From Azolla pinnata (taxonomy: Eukaryota; Streptophyta; Polypodiopsida; Salviniales; Salviniaceae): DNA of 45,605 nucleotides. A program made the translations under genes and the position numbers. Shown here in pieces: positions 1 through 9,955 of the stretch. Every line of letters starts with the position of its first letter. Positions within the stretch are counted from its first letter, which is position 1. The notes below the pieces were generated by a model. That model worked only from the letters and a program-made list of their open reading frames with translations. It made no database searches and was not told the DNA's origin. The DNA lies in contig JBBBWG010031375.1 of NCBI GenBank assembly GCA_037176905.1, positions 1 through 45,605 on the forward strand. The letters are read 5' to 3'.

Positions 1-1538
1 GGTTCCGTCGAAAGCCTCTTCCGCTTTACCAGGTCCACGATGACGTCGTGGACCTCCTTTTTGGCTATCCCTAGCACGTCCCGTAGAGACAGCTCCACCC
101 TGCTATTGATGATCCGCTCTTCTAGGACCCTCCGCACGTCGGTGTCCCTTTCTATTTCCGTGCTCAACCGATAACCGGACCTCTTCGTCTTGTCCTCAGC
201 ACCGGAAGTGCTGGTTTCGTTTTGCTTTCCTCCGAGCCTTCCCACCCGCTTCTCGTCTATTAGAACCTCGTAGTTTTGACATGCGGCTTCTACGAAGCCC
301 GTCTTTTCTTCAACCGGGTCACTCCACCCGGTCACTTCTTTGACCCTTCTCTCCGCACGGTCTGCTTCCTCTTTCTTCAATCGGACCCCGGCGAGTCCTC
401 CCAGCACCGTCGGCCAAAACCTGGAGTCCTTCGTCTTCTGGGTCTCATCACCGCCGACCCGGATTCCCGCTGACGCCGAGTAGTGGACGGTTTCCGCGTG
501 GCGAGCGGCCGCTTCCTCCATGAGCCGCTTCATCCCCCCACGCACGACGTTCAGCTCTAGCATCCTTTGGGTCTCGTAGTCATGTACCCGCCCGTTGCTC
601 AGGTACACCACATTGGCCCGAATTTCTTCCGCAAAGTCCCTGCAATCCTTCCGGGCGTGGCCGACTGCGTCGCACCACAGACACCGACTCCTGGCCGGAG
701 GTTTTCGGTCCCTCGCCGGCTCGCCCCCATCCCTCCGCGCTTGTGCGATCTGGAGGTCTCTCACCATCTGCGTCAGCTCGTCCAGAGCTGACCCCCCGGA
801 CAGGCCTTTGGCCACGCCGGTCGAAGACGAGCCGCCGTTGGGCCATCGCCGGGTCTCTTCCCTCCTTGCCGGTGGGTTTTCCTCGACCTTCTTCGCCGGG
901 ACAGCCCCCACGCCCACCGAATCTGTATCCGCCCAGTCGCGACGTTTATCGAAACGCCCGCAGACCTTCTTTACCACGGCCCAGTTGGTCGTCAGCCCGT
1001 CGTCGGTCTCGAGCAAGAGACCGATCTTCTCCTGGTCGCGCGCATCTACCGATTTGACGAATAGCAGGACACGACTTGTGTCCAGCACCGACCGGTCTAG
1101 CACCGAGAGGCGCGCGAAGCGTTCCTCAAACTCCCGGAGGAGCGCCAACGCACTTCTTCCCTTCCCGGGTGTCTCCACCCACTCCATGAAGTCGCGCTTT
1201 GACAGACGAAGTGCGTCGTCATGCCCGTACCTCTCGAGGAGCCGGCCTTCGAACTCCTCCCAGTCTCTGCTCTCCTCCCGCACCTCGAGCACCTCCGCAT
1301 GGACGTCGGGCGTCGCTACTCGAGGGAATCCAGACAGCCGCCTGTCTTTTGGGATGTCCCTCATTACCATCTCGGCCCGATACGCCTCCAGGTAGCTTGT
1401 CGCGTTCTTCCCGCCGAACCGGCCTATACTGCTAACGACAGCTTCAATGGCCCTGTCGAGGGCACCTGCGCCTTCGCGCGCGCTCACTATTCGGTCTACC
1501 GCCGAAGCCATCGCTTCCGCGAGATTCGCTCCCCTCAT
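1..1538 (-). CDS. Ty3/gypsy-type retrotransposon gag (5' partial at window edge)
   Basis: A single open frame of about 512 codons runs on the minus strand from an ATG at 1538 to the left window edge with no stop; the nearest upstream in-frame stop is at 1590-1592. The N-terminal part is a retrotransposon gag domain: a helical stretch with IGRFGGKN, then WEEFEGRLLERYG and LLREFEERFARLSVLD. A perfect CCHC zinc knuckle (C-x2-C-x4-H-x4-C, reading CLWCDAVGHARKDC) lies near 645-690. Downstream comes a long linker ending in LSLRDVLGIAKKEVHD, the type of segment that precedes the aspartic protease in gag-pro polyproteins. Gag packages element RNA. Codon use is GC-rich, unlike the flanking AT-rich DNA. 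The absence of any stop or frameshift suggests a recent insertion. The start could instead be an internal ATG at 1511. Protease, RT and integrase would lie left of the window. Confidence 0.88.
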   Translation of the reverse strand, partial: MRGANLAEAMASAVDRIVSAREGAGALDRAIEAVVSSIGRFGGKNATSYLEAYRAEMVMRDIPKDRRLSGFPRVATPDVHAEVLEVREESRDWEEFEGRLLERYGHDDALRLSKRDFMEWVETPGKGRSALALLREFEERFARLSVLDRSVLDTSRVLLFVKSVDARDQEKIGLLLETDDGLTTNWAVVKKVCGRFDKRRDWADTDSVGVGAVPAKKVEENPPARREETRRWPNGGSSSTGVAKGLSGGSALDELTQMVRDLQIAQARRDGGEPARDRKPPARSRCLWCDAVGHARKDCRDFAEEIRANVVYLSNGRVHDYETQRMLELNVVRGGMKRLMEEAAARHAETVHYSASAGIRVGGDETQKTKDSRFWPTVLGGLAGVRLKKEEADRAERRVKEVTGWSDPVEEKTGFVEAACQNYEVLIDEKRVGRLGGKQNETSTSGAEDKTKRSGYRLSTEIERDTDVRRVLEERIINSRVELSLRDVLGIAKKEVHDVIVDLVKRKRLSTE

Positions 1539-2041
1539 CTTCGGATTCCTCTGCCGCCCTTTCACGTCGGGTTCACCAAATATGTCGCGTTATTCCGCGC
1601 GTGCAGTCGGAAGGGGCGGGACCACGGGGGTCCTGGACCGAGGAATGTCAGGCAGAGAGAGACGCAAACCAGCGGCGCAGCAGCTGTGGGGCGAGCGAAA
1701 GTTGTGGACGCAAGCCGGGCTCACGTCATCCCGTGAGCCCTCAGGAACCCGGGACCGCAGATTTCCCGATGACCGGAATGACAGGGGAGGCCGTAAGACC
1801 ATAAGCACACGGATCCGACGAAAACACTGTTTATACAAAGAAACCCGGCTTGTTACAGACTAACGGAATACACGGCGGCTGCGAGATGGAAATCTGCCGG
1901 GAGCACACGGGCGTCCCGCGAAACAGATGCAGCCTCTCCAGTCCTAGAATCGGAAAGTGAGGAGAGGCTGTGGCCGTAATCCAGCAGCACTCCGTCCTCC
2001 AAACCCCAAAAGACCCCCCTTAACCTTCTCCAAACCTCCGG

Positions 2042-2049
2042 CTTTTATA
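2042..2049 (-). promoter_or_regulatory. TATA box in the gypsy LTR
   Basis: The minus strand reads GGCTATAAAAGCC here, a perfect TATAAAAG core about 310 bases inside the presumed LTR start. Transcription of the element would then begin about 30 bases further on, near 2010-2015, and run leftward into gag. Confidence 0.55.
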
Positions 2050-2137
2050 GCCCAGACCTGCCAAGTCACCCTCTTTCCGATGCTTTCACATCGCCGACCT
2101 AGCCTAGCCTCCATTAATACCAGCCGTCCTAGTCCTA

Positions 2138-2260
2138 GATTCTATTAAGATTGGCCTATCTATCTAGACCTAGATTCCTTCGCATCAGCCGGCCTATCTT
2201 AGCGGCCCGAATTCCGTTAAGATATGTCGGCCTACCCGGTAGACCCGATTCTTTTCAGAC
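2138..2260. repeat. Four ~36-bp degenerate tandem repeats in the LTR U3 region
   Basis: A GATTC(C/T)-TT-A-GAT-like motif starts at 2138, 2173, 2209 and 2247, a period of 35 to 38 bp. The units also share GGCCTA- and ACC-rich blocks between the motifs. They lie upstream of the TATA box with respect to the element's transcription, where LTR enhancers often occur as short tandem repeats. Confidence 0.55.
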
Positions 2261-2362
2261 CTGCTAATCCCTTTGAAGCCGACCTCCTTTCCGGGGAATC
2301 TCGCTGATTCCGCCTAGGGACGGCTTTCTTCACGACACCGGGATCATTGGTTTCGTGTTACA

Positions 2363-4929
2363 ATGGAAGCTCATCTGCAATTAGGAGGGTCAGAAGATTC
2401 TATTGTTATTTTAATTTATCATAGATTTGAGATCAATCTCATGTCCATTGAAGTTTATAAAAAGTGGAATTGGCCCCTCACAGTGGATCATAATTGGAGG
2501 ATTTGACTAGCCACAAAAGCAACAAAATAACGTTAAATTGTTTTGAAAACTTTCTTTTGCTTTATTTTAAATTTCATGTGTGTGTCATCACACGAAAGTG
2601 TTTTGTAAGTTATCCAACCTCATGAGAACGCCCTCCCAAGAATGACTTGAACATATCTTGGGACAAATCTTGGCGGCTGATCAATGTTGTTGGGGTCCTC
2701 TCATCAAGAAGTTGGGCAAAGCTTGGTTAGTGTGGTTCACCTACAAGATCATGTTGGAAACTGCTTGGAATAGTTCGTCCATCAATTGCCACTTCGTCCA
2801 TAGCTCGAGAGATCAATAGTTGGGCTGCAATTACTAAGTGTGAAGCGGTGTCGGCGTGGTCGTGATCCATGAGTGGCAAACCCATTATCTCCACCAATGT
2901 GACGCCCACCAATGAGCGTGACGTAAGAATGTAAGATGGACGACAACAATTTAAGGTAATTATAACTAAGGCTCGAATGAGCAAGTGATACAATGAGAGT
3001 GACTGGGCCAAGAGGTGGGCAAGACCAAGAAAAGAGAAAGGTGCATGGATAGAGTGAAGATAAAAAAATGTTGTTTCTCATTCTTTAAGGTTGCCTTTTA
3101 TCGTGAATATATGGTTGAGTTTTCATTTACTCAACTAGAAGTTTAACTGGTGCCACAATATGTATGCATATCTATATTTGTGATATAACATAGAGATTTG
3201 CACCACCAATCTTGTTATGTTATCCTTCGCGATAATAGGCTCAATTATGTATGCTAAATGATGATGGCCCATGAAATTTTGGCTTGAAGGCTACATAATA
3301 ACCTTTCAAGCCATTATGTGTATAATTAATAACAAATGAGAGAACATCTTTTTAGAATATATATGTGTTTGCAAAATCATCTATATTTGTATATGTCTAT
3401 GCATATTTATTTCCATACATATTCATTCATATATACATTGGTGCATAGGTAAATTAAATATTAAATAGACTAATATATAACTATATCCATTTAACATGAT
3501 GTTTTTCGTAGGGGCACTCCTTGTCATCCTTATCATAAGAAGTCTTTACTTATAAAATATCAAATCATAATCATGTTATTCACATATGTTGTAATTAAGT
3601 TCGTTTTCTACCTAACTCCTTTTCATCATTCCAAGATTATGATCGATTGACTTCTTGAATCTATGGGAACTTGTGAGTTGTACTAATATGTGGTTTATTT
3701 GGAAAGCAAGAAGTGCTAAAACTTTTGATAACCACAGTGTTCCATAAGAGGAATCAATCACTAGGATTTAGAAAGAAATTATGTCAATAGTAAAAGGCCA
3801 ATACGACTTGATCAATGAAGACTCATTGGCGGCAATTCAAAGAAAAGAAAATTTTTCATCGTTTGTGGAAGAATTTATTATTATTATTATATGGAGTACA
3901 ATATCCAAAATGGAATTCTCAAGCATCACGGTGGTTATTTCTACTTCCTATCACATAGAATAAAATAGAATATGAAAACTATCTACAACTATCCACAAAG
4001 TTTTGATAGATTTTGGACAATTGTTTTGAGAGATACATATCAGATGTAATTTTTAAGCTTTATTGCTATGACTTTGATAACAAATCATAGCATATTTCTT
4101 TTGGAAAAACAAATGTTGGTAAATTTATGAAATCGGAAATAACAGGTTATGAGTTCAATTCTTGATTTGTCACAACCATATGTACATGATTGATGTGTGA
4201 GAAATGCAAGTTTATCAGTGATGTGGCAAACTTCATGTCCACGTTTTGACAAATTTTATACTAAAAATTTTTTTGCAAGTTTTTGTGACAACTTTACAAG
4301 AAACTGAGTATCAATGTTGTAATAAATAGGGGATAATAACATGCAATGGTAACAACAATTATATAGATAGGGCTAATAAATTTGTGCAAAGCTATTAATA
4401 GCATATAATGGATAATAAATTGGTACAAGGTTAATATATTTAAGCAATGTTAAGCAGGGTCAAGAAATTAATATCTGCAAAGGAGGGCTATCTAGTATAC
4501 TAACCTTGATACAATATTAGTTTAGGTGTTATGTTATGTACGTCTAATGGAGAAGACTTAATATAGTTGTACACTGATTAAAACAATGGTTCTTATAGGC
4601 TTAAATAATGAAGTGTATCAAGTTATATCACAGATAACTTATGGGGTTGGTTTGGGTGTTGCCTCCAATGGATAGTTTTGATCTAGTTCAATAGGGTTAA
4701 AATATTGGTGCATCAAAGATTACTAAATCCATGCGTACCGGGTTAATGAGTGATAATTAACTCCACTCCACGAGAGTGTTACATAGCCAGAGTATATCTA
4801 TGCAAGGTTAGTGATAAATTACAAGGTTAATTTTTTGAATTGTTTATTCTTTAGATCACCTCCAACTCATTTAGTTAATAATTGGCTTCACTTAGACTCT
4901 CAGGAACATAGAATTGATCAAATTCGAGA
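2363..4929. other. AT-rich spacer, no gene seen
   Basis: The composition becomes AT-rich immediately after the LTR. No open frame shows a recognisable domain and all are short. A tRNA B-box-like phrase (GAGTTCAATTC) occurs near 4150. I see nothing else of note. Confidence 0.6.
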
Positions 4930-5240
4930 CATGTGGATCAAATGAGTCTTGCAAGGCACTACTACTCAACTCCTCTTCTAATGATTAACTTTTCTAAGAG
5001 TTATGGCCACTACAAGATTTTTGTCAAGCCCTTTGCCTTGACTAATGACATTTTCCAAGATCATGTCTGTCATTTTGTTGTTTTCATGGATAGCATTTTC
5101 ATTTGTGGTGATGTATGGGAAGAGCATCCTAAGGGTGCTCAGTCTGTTTACTTGCAAAATTAGTTGTGAAACTATCCAATAATGTATGCCAATGATTTTG
5201 GATGCTAAAATTTCCTATGGTCCAATGTGTCTCAAAAAGT
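4930..5240 (+). mobile_element. Decayed Ty3/gypsy reverse transcriptase fragment
   Basis: The plus-strand frame reads YGHYKIFVKPFALTND, which corresponds to the conserved RT segment YGHYEFLVMPFGLTNAP. It continues with FQ, a short gap, and FMDSIFI in place of the catalytic YVDDI box, then WEEHPKG in place of WEEHLKHL. A stop follows at 5161 and frames break beyond it. The catalytic Asp pair has become Asp-Ser, so the copy cannot be active. No LTRs were found around it. Confidence 0.72.
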
Positions 5241-6658
5241 CTTTGACATTAAACCTCAATAACATTTAAAAAAGTAAAATGTAACCCAAGTCCACATAAC
5301 ATTCGAGGGACGAGAACTTTGCTTGCATGCGTGATTCATTGGAGATTTTTAGGAAACACTGTAATAATTAATTATTATTAATCACAACCATGCTATTTGG
5401 CAAACCTCTTATTTGAGTAACTCAACTGAAGCAACTTCGATCAAATGGCATGTATGTCAAGCCCCTACTCTCTCCTGATACAGATCAATATTATCTGCTT
5501 CCTACTTAGCCTAAATAGGGAATGCCTGAAGTAGTCTATTGTCTCTTCCCATTGCTCGTCGGTACATTCGACGAGCACCCCCGTTGCTTTGTCAGTCGAT
5601 CAAGGCTTGCATGTGCTCTTGATCAGCATTGGGATAATGCTGTCAAGTTCAAAAGCGTGAAGGAATTACGAAGTGGGCAATTGCATCGTTATCCTTAAAA
5701 AAATGTCAGGTCCCTACTATTGATATGTGTCAAGTATATGAAGTGGAAACCAACACAAAAGTAACGAAAAGTGTGTTTAGAGTTTAGCACATTCATCTGT
5801 TTGACTCCTTTCAACTTGATCTTTCTCCAATCCCGAGGCTTGAAACTCGAATCCATTCCACCTAAAGAGCTTATTCCATTCAGAGTTTGCCTTGTCATAA
5901 AGCTTTGGGTTTGAAAGTGAATTCACTGATCAAAACCAAGTACCTATTTCTTGACTAATGTCAACTTCCTTGTTATGCTTTAATGCTCTATATTAAAGAA
6001 CATAATCTTCTTGAGTTCCTATCTTGATGACTCACTTTGCTTTGAAAGTGATGGGTAAGAGGTTCAAACGGACATCATAATTAAATTGGTCTCTTCCTTC
6101 AGCTTTTTGAAGCTCTTCACTAATTTGTTGATCAGGTACCAATAATCAATCAACAATCGGCTACAAGCTGCACATCGGATTAATTTTAGAACAAAAGAGT
6201 TTTAGACGAATCAAAATCTGACGTCCTTCTTTCATTGATAGAAATTACTGTGCTTATCAGACTCCGAGAAAGAAAAGGATACTATATGCATTCTTTTGAA
6301 TATCATACAAGGGAGCTAGTTGATCGAATAATTACAGATGGAGATTTCTGGATTTCGGCTGACGATACTTCTCGTTTCGAGGCCTGATTTCAGGTAATTT
6401 TAACATCCAACAATTGGAGTGCATACATTGCCGCCGATAATATGTATTCAGGTTTGAATCATGTTCAAGATGGAATATTTAGGGGCCAATGCTGATGAAG
6501 TGGATCAGCGGCTGCCGCAATGTGCTCATGCTGCGACCTTGATAAATGAATTAGATGGAGCTTTGTTCGAGAAGAATCAACTATTATTAGCTGGTCGAGA
6601 CGACAGCCGCCGAATGAATGAAGGATGAATATATCCCTATCTGCCAGCTCATCGAGAA
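5241..6658. other. Spacer without a recognised gene
   Basis: AT-rich sequence with short open frames only. Some of the first 200 bases may continue the gypsy relic (YANDFGC-like residues after the RT fragment). Its right part is the 3' flank of the minus-strand gene that ends at 6659. Nothing else is supported. Confidence 0.5.
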
Positions 6659-7572
6659 TTAGTGGATTTGGAGCCGAATCTCGTGATCAGCTGCTAATTT
6701 GGCTGGGCTTAATATTGACCTTCCTCCAGCTTGTCTTTCATGATCAGATTCTCCCTTAATTACTCCATTATTATGAGAATGTGCCGGGTTTTGCAATTGT
6801 TGGGCAATATAATCGGTATTGTCTTCATCATTATCCTCATTCCTACTACTGATGTATGGTGATGGGAACGCAATGAATGTTGGCCTCTCTTCCCCGGGCA
6901 TGTACACGATCGGTGGATCATCACCCGAGCAATATGCCTGGCGGCAAATATCAGAAAACACATTATAAGTTAAGAATAGTTATCTGCCCAAAACCAAAAC
7001 TTCATTATTACGTAGTATTCGAACGTACAGAATTTCACAAGATATAGGACTTTTATACTCTGGTTAACACGACACCTAAGTGGAATTATCTACCGCCACA
7101 TTTTCTCTACCTACCCTCATTAAAGTACTATATTTATTGTAAGAAACAAGTCATCTTCGCAATTTTGGTATAGAAGCCAAGGGCCTCACTTAATGTAGTC
7201 CATTGGCCAATGAAAGGACAATTTTTACCAAAAGGAAAAATGAAAACTTCATTAAATAAGCTGATTCTATAACTTGATCCGGCTTCAAAACACTAGAACA
7301 TATAGCTCAGGAGCAGTTTTAATGATCATTACTACCTCATGAAGCTTCATCTGGAAGATGATCGATTGCAGGGTGGCCGGATCTAATATGATTCGATCAA
7401 CAGCACTAGTGTCAGGTTGAGAGCTGCTGCTGGCCGCTGGTGCGATCGCTAAATTGTTCAAATTTCCGAGGAGAAATTGTGCCCAAGTGTAGCATAGCAG
7501 GAAGATGGTGACCATGAATAGGATGGAAAGCAGCAAAATGAGAATGCCCACAACGACCGGGAGTAGTACCAT
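6659..7572 (-). CDS. GLUTAMINE DUMPER-like single-span membrane protein, two exons
   Basis: Model: exon 1 7572-7336 (79 codons, donor GTAGTA), intron 7335-6938, exon 2 6937-6659 (acceptor CCGCCAG), in phase 0, giving 171 residues. Residues 4-35 form one strongly hydrophobic membrane span close to the N-terminus, with almost no residues before it. Residues 88-104 read PIVYMPGEERPTFIAFP, which resembles the VIMAG box of plant GLUTAMINE DUMPER proteins (VxIMAGEExPTxLATP). The tail is acidic and hydrophilic. GDU proteins are small plasma-membrane proteins that influence amino-acid export. The intron is unusual, because the Arabidopsis GDU genes I know lack one. A TATA box at 7783-7790 supports the start. 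The gene is seen clearly; the family call is an inference from one short motif and the topology. Confidence 0.55.
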
Positions 7573-7782
7573 TGTGAATATGATTAACGGCCCAGTGTGC
7601 CGGCCGGTGCTACAGCAGCTCGATAATTAGATCTACTGCGTGATTAATTACGTCGAAAGGCAGGTGATTAGTCAATCAGACGGCAGGTAATTATCTGGAT
7701 GTGGGTAGGCTAATCTGCTGATTAAGTGTAGTAAAGGGGAGCTGGAATTAGCAGAATATGCAGGTGCATGCAAATGGGAGCA

Positions 7783-7790
7783 TATTTATA
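7783..7790 (-). promoter_or_regulatory. TATA box of the GDU-like gene
   Basis: The minus strand reads GCTATAAATATG, about 210 bases upstream of the ATG at 7572. CATGCA-type (RY-like) hexamers lie close by at 7760-7772. Confidence 0.5.
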
Positions 7791-7814
7791 GCAGACACGG
7801 CGGATTAACAAGAA

Positions 7815-7856
7815 TTCTTCTTCTTCTTCTTCTTCTTCTTCTTCTTCTTCTTCTTC
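7815..7856. repeat. (TTC)n microsatellite
   Basis: About 14 uninterrupted TTC units upstream of the GDU-like gene; on that gene's strand this is (GAA)n just upstream of its TATA box. Confidence 0.9.
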
Positions 7857-7902
7857 ACGCTTTTTGACCATATGGATTGGATTCAATCAATAACGGACAG
7901 CA

Positions 7903-8036
7903 AGGATCAACGGAACTACGATTAACGACCGATAACATTCAATAAGGATCAACATACCTACGATTAACGATCGATAATATTTAATAGGGATGGATCGAGG
8001 GGACCTACGATTAAAGCGATCGATATTCGATATTAA
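7903..8036. repeat. Three-copy 42-bp tandem repeat
   Basis: Units start at 7903, 7945 and 7987. Each contains GGATCAAC or a variant, then CCTACGATTAACGATCGATAA and an AT-rich end. The third unit carries a short insertion and is the most diverged. It lies upstream of the GDU-like gene. Confidence 0.75.
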
Positions 8037-8592
8037 ATGCATCGTTCTAGTAGTAACTTTTGCAGGGATCGTTCAACTCGGGCATGTTAATAATGATGGC
8101 GCATCATCATGTATGTAAATTATTATATCGATGCATGTATGAACGAGGCGAAGAAAAAACAAAAAGGCTCCTCGTCGTGATGAACCTGCGCCGTGTCATC
8201 GATTCGCTATCCACCGTCCGACGCATCGGTACACGTCGATCCTATGTTGTTGTTGAGCCGAAAAACGAATCCCGTCGTTTCATTCCATTATCATTTCTGG
8301 TCACCCTCGTCAACCTGCACGATGTCGTTTTTTGGTGGTGGAATCCGTGTGTACAATTAGCACGTCGGCGTTTTTGCTCGCGCTCAAAGATTGATTCATG
8401 TCGTCCCCATCTCATTTGCAATGCGCGTTTAAGCTCGTCACGTATGGTTTATCCATCCGCGTTCGAGCTACTTGTTCAAACGTCTTTCTTACACACTAAT
8501 TACTTTTACTAACTCTTTATAGCTCTAAATAAATAACAGGATTTAAGTTTCATTGAAGATATCATCCACAAAACGCCCCTAGAAAGAAGCGG
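8037..8592. other. Spacer with an unsupported 150-codon open frame
   Basis: A plus-strand open frame at 8060-8512 is fairly CG-rich but begins with TTG. Its first ATG is at 8084. It shows no domain I recognise and no clear promoter. I leave it unannotated as a gene. Confidence 0.4.
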
Positions 8593-8805
8593 TGTGTGAG
8601 ACATTTAAAATGCCGTAGATTACCAAATATGAGAATTTACAAAGACAAGGCAGTACTTTTGCCCTTTTGGTGGTGCATGACCCCTCCCCTTCATGTATCT
8701 TAATACAAAAACATATTTAACAGATGTAATAAACTTACTCTTCTATCACCTGATCTCTCCTCTTCTCTCTGTTCGGTTTTGTGGTATTCTTGCTTCTCTC
8801 TCACA
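8593..8805 (+). repeat. 5' LTR of a plus-strand Ty1/copia relic
   Basis: The segment starts TGTGTGAGACAT and ends CTCTCTCACA directly before a methionine-tRNA primer binding site, which fixes the right limit exactly. At about 213 bp it is short for a copia LTR. The left limit could be 8593 or 8595. Confidence 0.65.
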
Positions 8806-8819
8806 TGGTATCAGAGCCC
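8806..8819 (+). promoter_or_regulatory. Primer binding site (initiator tRNA-Met)
   Basis: TGGTATCAGAGCCC is the classic copia PBS, complementary to the 3' end of plant initiator methionine tRNA. It directly follows the CA that ends the LTR. Confidence 0.88.
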
Positions 8820-9955
8820 CTGCAAGGAAAACAAAGCAAAACACCACACACTTAGCTAGATTGATCCAGACAATTGAAATCAAAATGGAATTCGATGAAG
8901 CTGATCTTAGAGAACATGTCATCATCAACTCCAAAATGGAATAGTCGACGTGACTCAATGTTCAGTGCTTCAGCAATATCAAACATGAAGAGGAAGTACG
9001 TTGTTGAAAATCTTGGCAACAGCAACTATTGAATGTGAAAAACACTTACATGAGCTAATCCTGAGAAAAGGACGGATCTAAAGGAAATAGTGGGCGGATC
9101 ATCCGCAATGCCTGCAAGAGTTAGAATGAGCAATAAATATAAAAAAGGATCTTGATACAAAGATGGAAATCATCATGCACAAGAAGGTCGACCATGTCTC
9201 GAGCCTGAAGAGGACGCATGTAATGTGGGAGTTTTTGTGGAAGCTATGACAACCTTCGGATGGAATGACGAAAATATTCTCGTATAGGACATTAATCAAC
9301 CTGCAAATGCACGAGGGAGAAGGCCTCAACATCTTCCTAAGTAATTGGAAAAAACATTTTTATGATCCGATCACCACTTGAAATACTATAGAAGAAATCT
9401 TAGGGTATGAGATTCTAATGGGAACATTACCATCATCTTGGATTGCTTTTTTGCGCATTCATAGTGAGGATAAAGCTTTGAACATATGAGTTTTAAAGCA
9501 TTCAAAGTTGAAACAAGATGTGTTTTTGACAGAAGAGAGCAAATTACCCTCCATGAAGGTAATCACATGGTGATTATGGTGTCAATTAGGAATCAATGTG
9601 GAAGTGGTTTTTCGTCAAAACCGCAAATGTCAAAGTTTTCATCAATGAACAAGCTAGCAAGTGGAACCGGCGTCATCTTTATTTTTACAATTTTTGTAGG
9701 TATTGCAATAAACAAGGGCATTTCGACATGATTGTAGGAAGAAACGGTTCAAGCAAAATGAAAAGTGGAAAGCTCGAACTCATCCTCAAACACACCACCT
9801 ACTACTACCAGCTACCCCAAGTACTCATTATCATGAAGATGATAGTAGTGATGATTTTATACAAGTTTTTATATGTGATGTAAATTGCAAATTTTGTAAG
9901 GCAAGTGAAGAAGTTGTTTGGTTTTTTTACACCGGTACCATTAGAATATAATATA
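8820..9955 (+). mobile_element. Decayed Ty1/copia gag, plus strand
   Basis: After the PBS, several frames carry pieces of a copia gag (UBN2 type): MWEFLWKLYDN near 9220, LINLQMHEGEGLNIFLSNW near 9290-9350, then MGTLPSSWIAFL near 9420-9450, corresponding to the family's LLGSLPPSW. A CCHC zinc knuckle follows at 9695-9735 (CRYCNKQGH), with its last Cys in a shifted frame. At least two frameshifts and several stops are present. The relic ends near 9950, where an oppositely oriented copia relic begins. Confidence 0.78.

Larger units (their letters stand above)
1860..2362 (-). repeat. Probable 5' LTR of the minus-strand gypsy element (left limit uncertain)
   Basis: The sequence upstream of gag stays GC-rich to about 2362 and then changes sharply to AT-rich DNA. 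Read on the minus strand, the right end begins TGTAACACGAAACC, a typical LTR start (TG). A TATA box lies inside at 2042-2049. I could not identify the inner (CA) end or a convincing primer binding site, so the 1860 limit is only approximate. The second LTR is outside the window, so LTR identity and target-site duplication cannot be checked. Confidence 0.55.

Noticed and set aside
595-1395. 266-codon plus-strand open frame and similar plus-strand frames in 276-1863
   Set aside because: They are antisense shadows of the GC-rich minus-strand gag, which carries the zinc knuckle and gag motifs.
8060-8512. 150-codon plus-strand open frame
   Set aside because: Begins with TTG, has no recognisable domain and no promoter or splice support.
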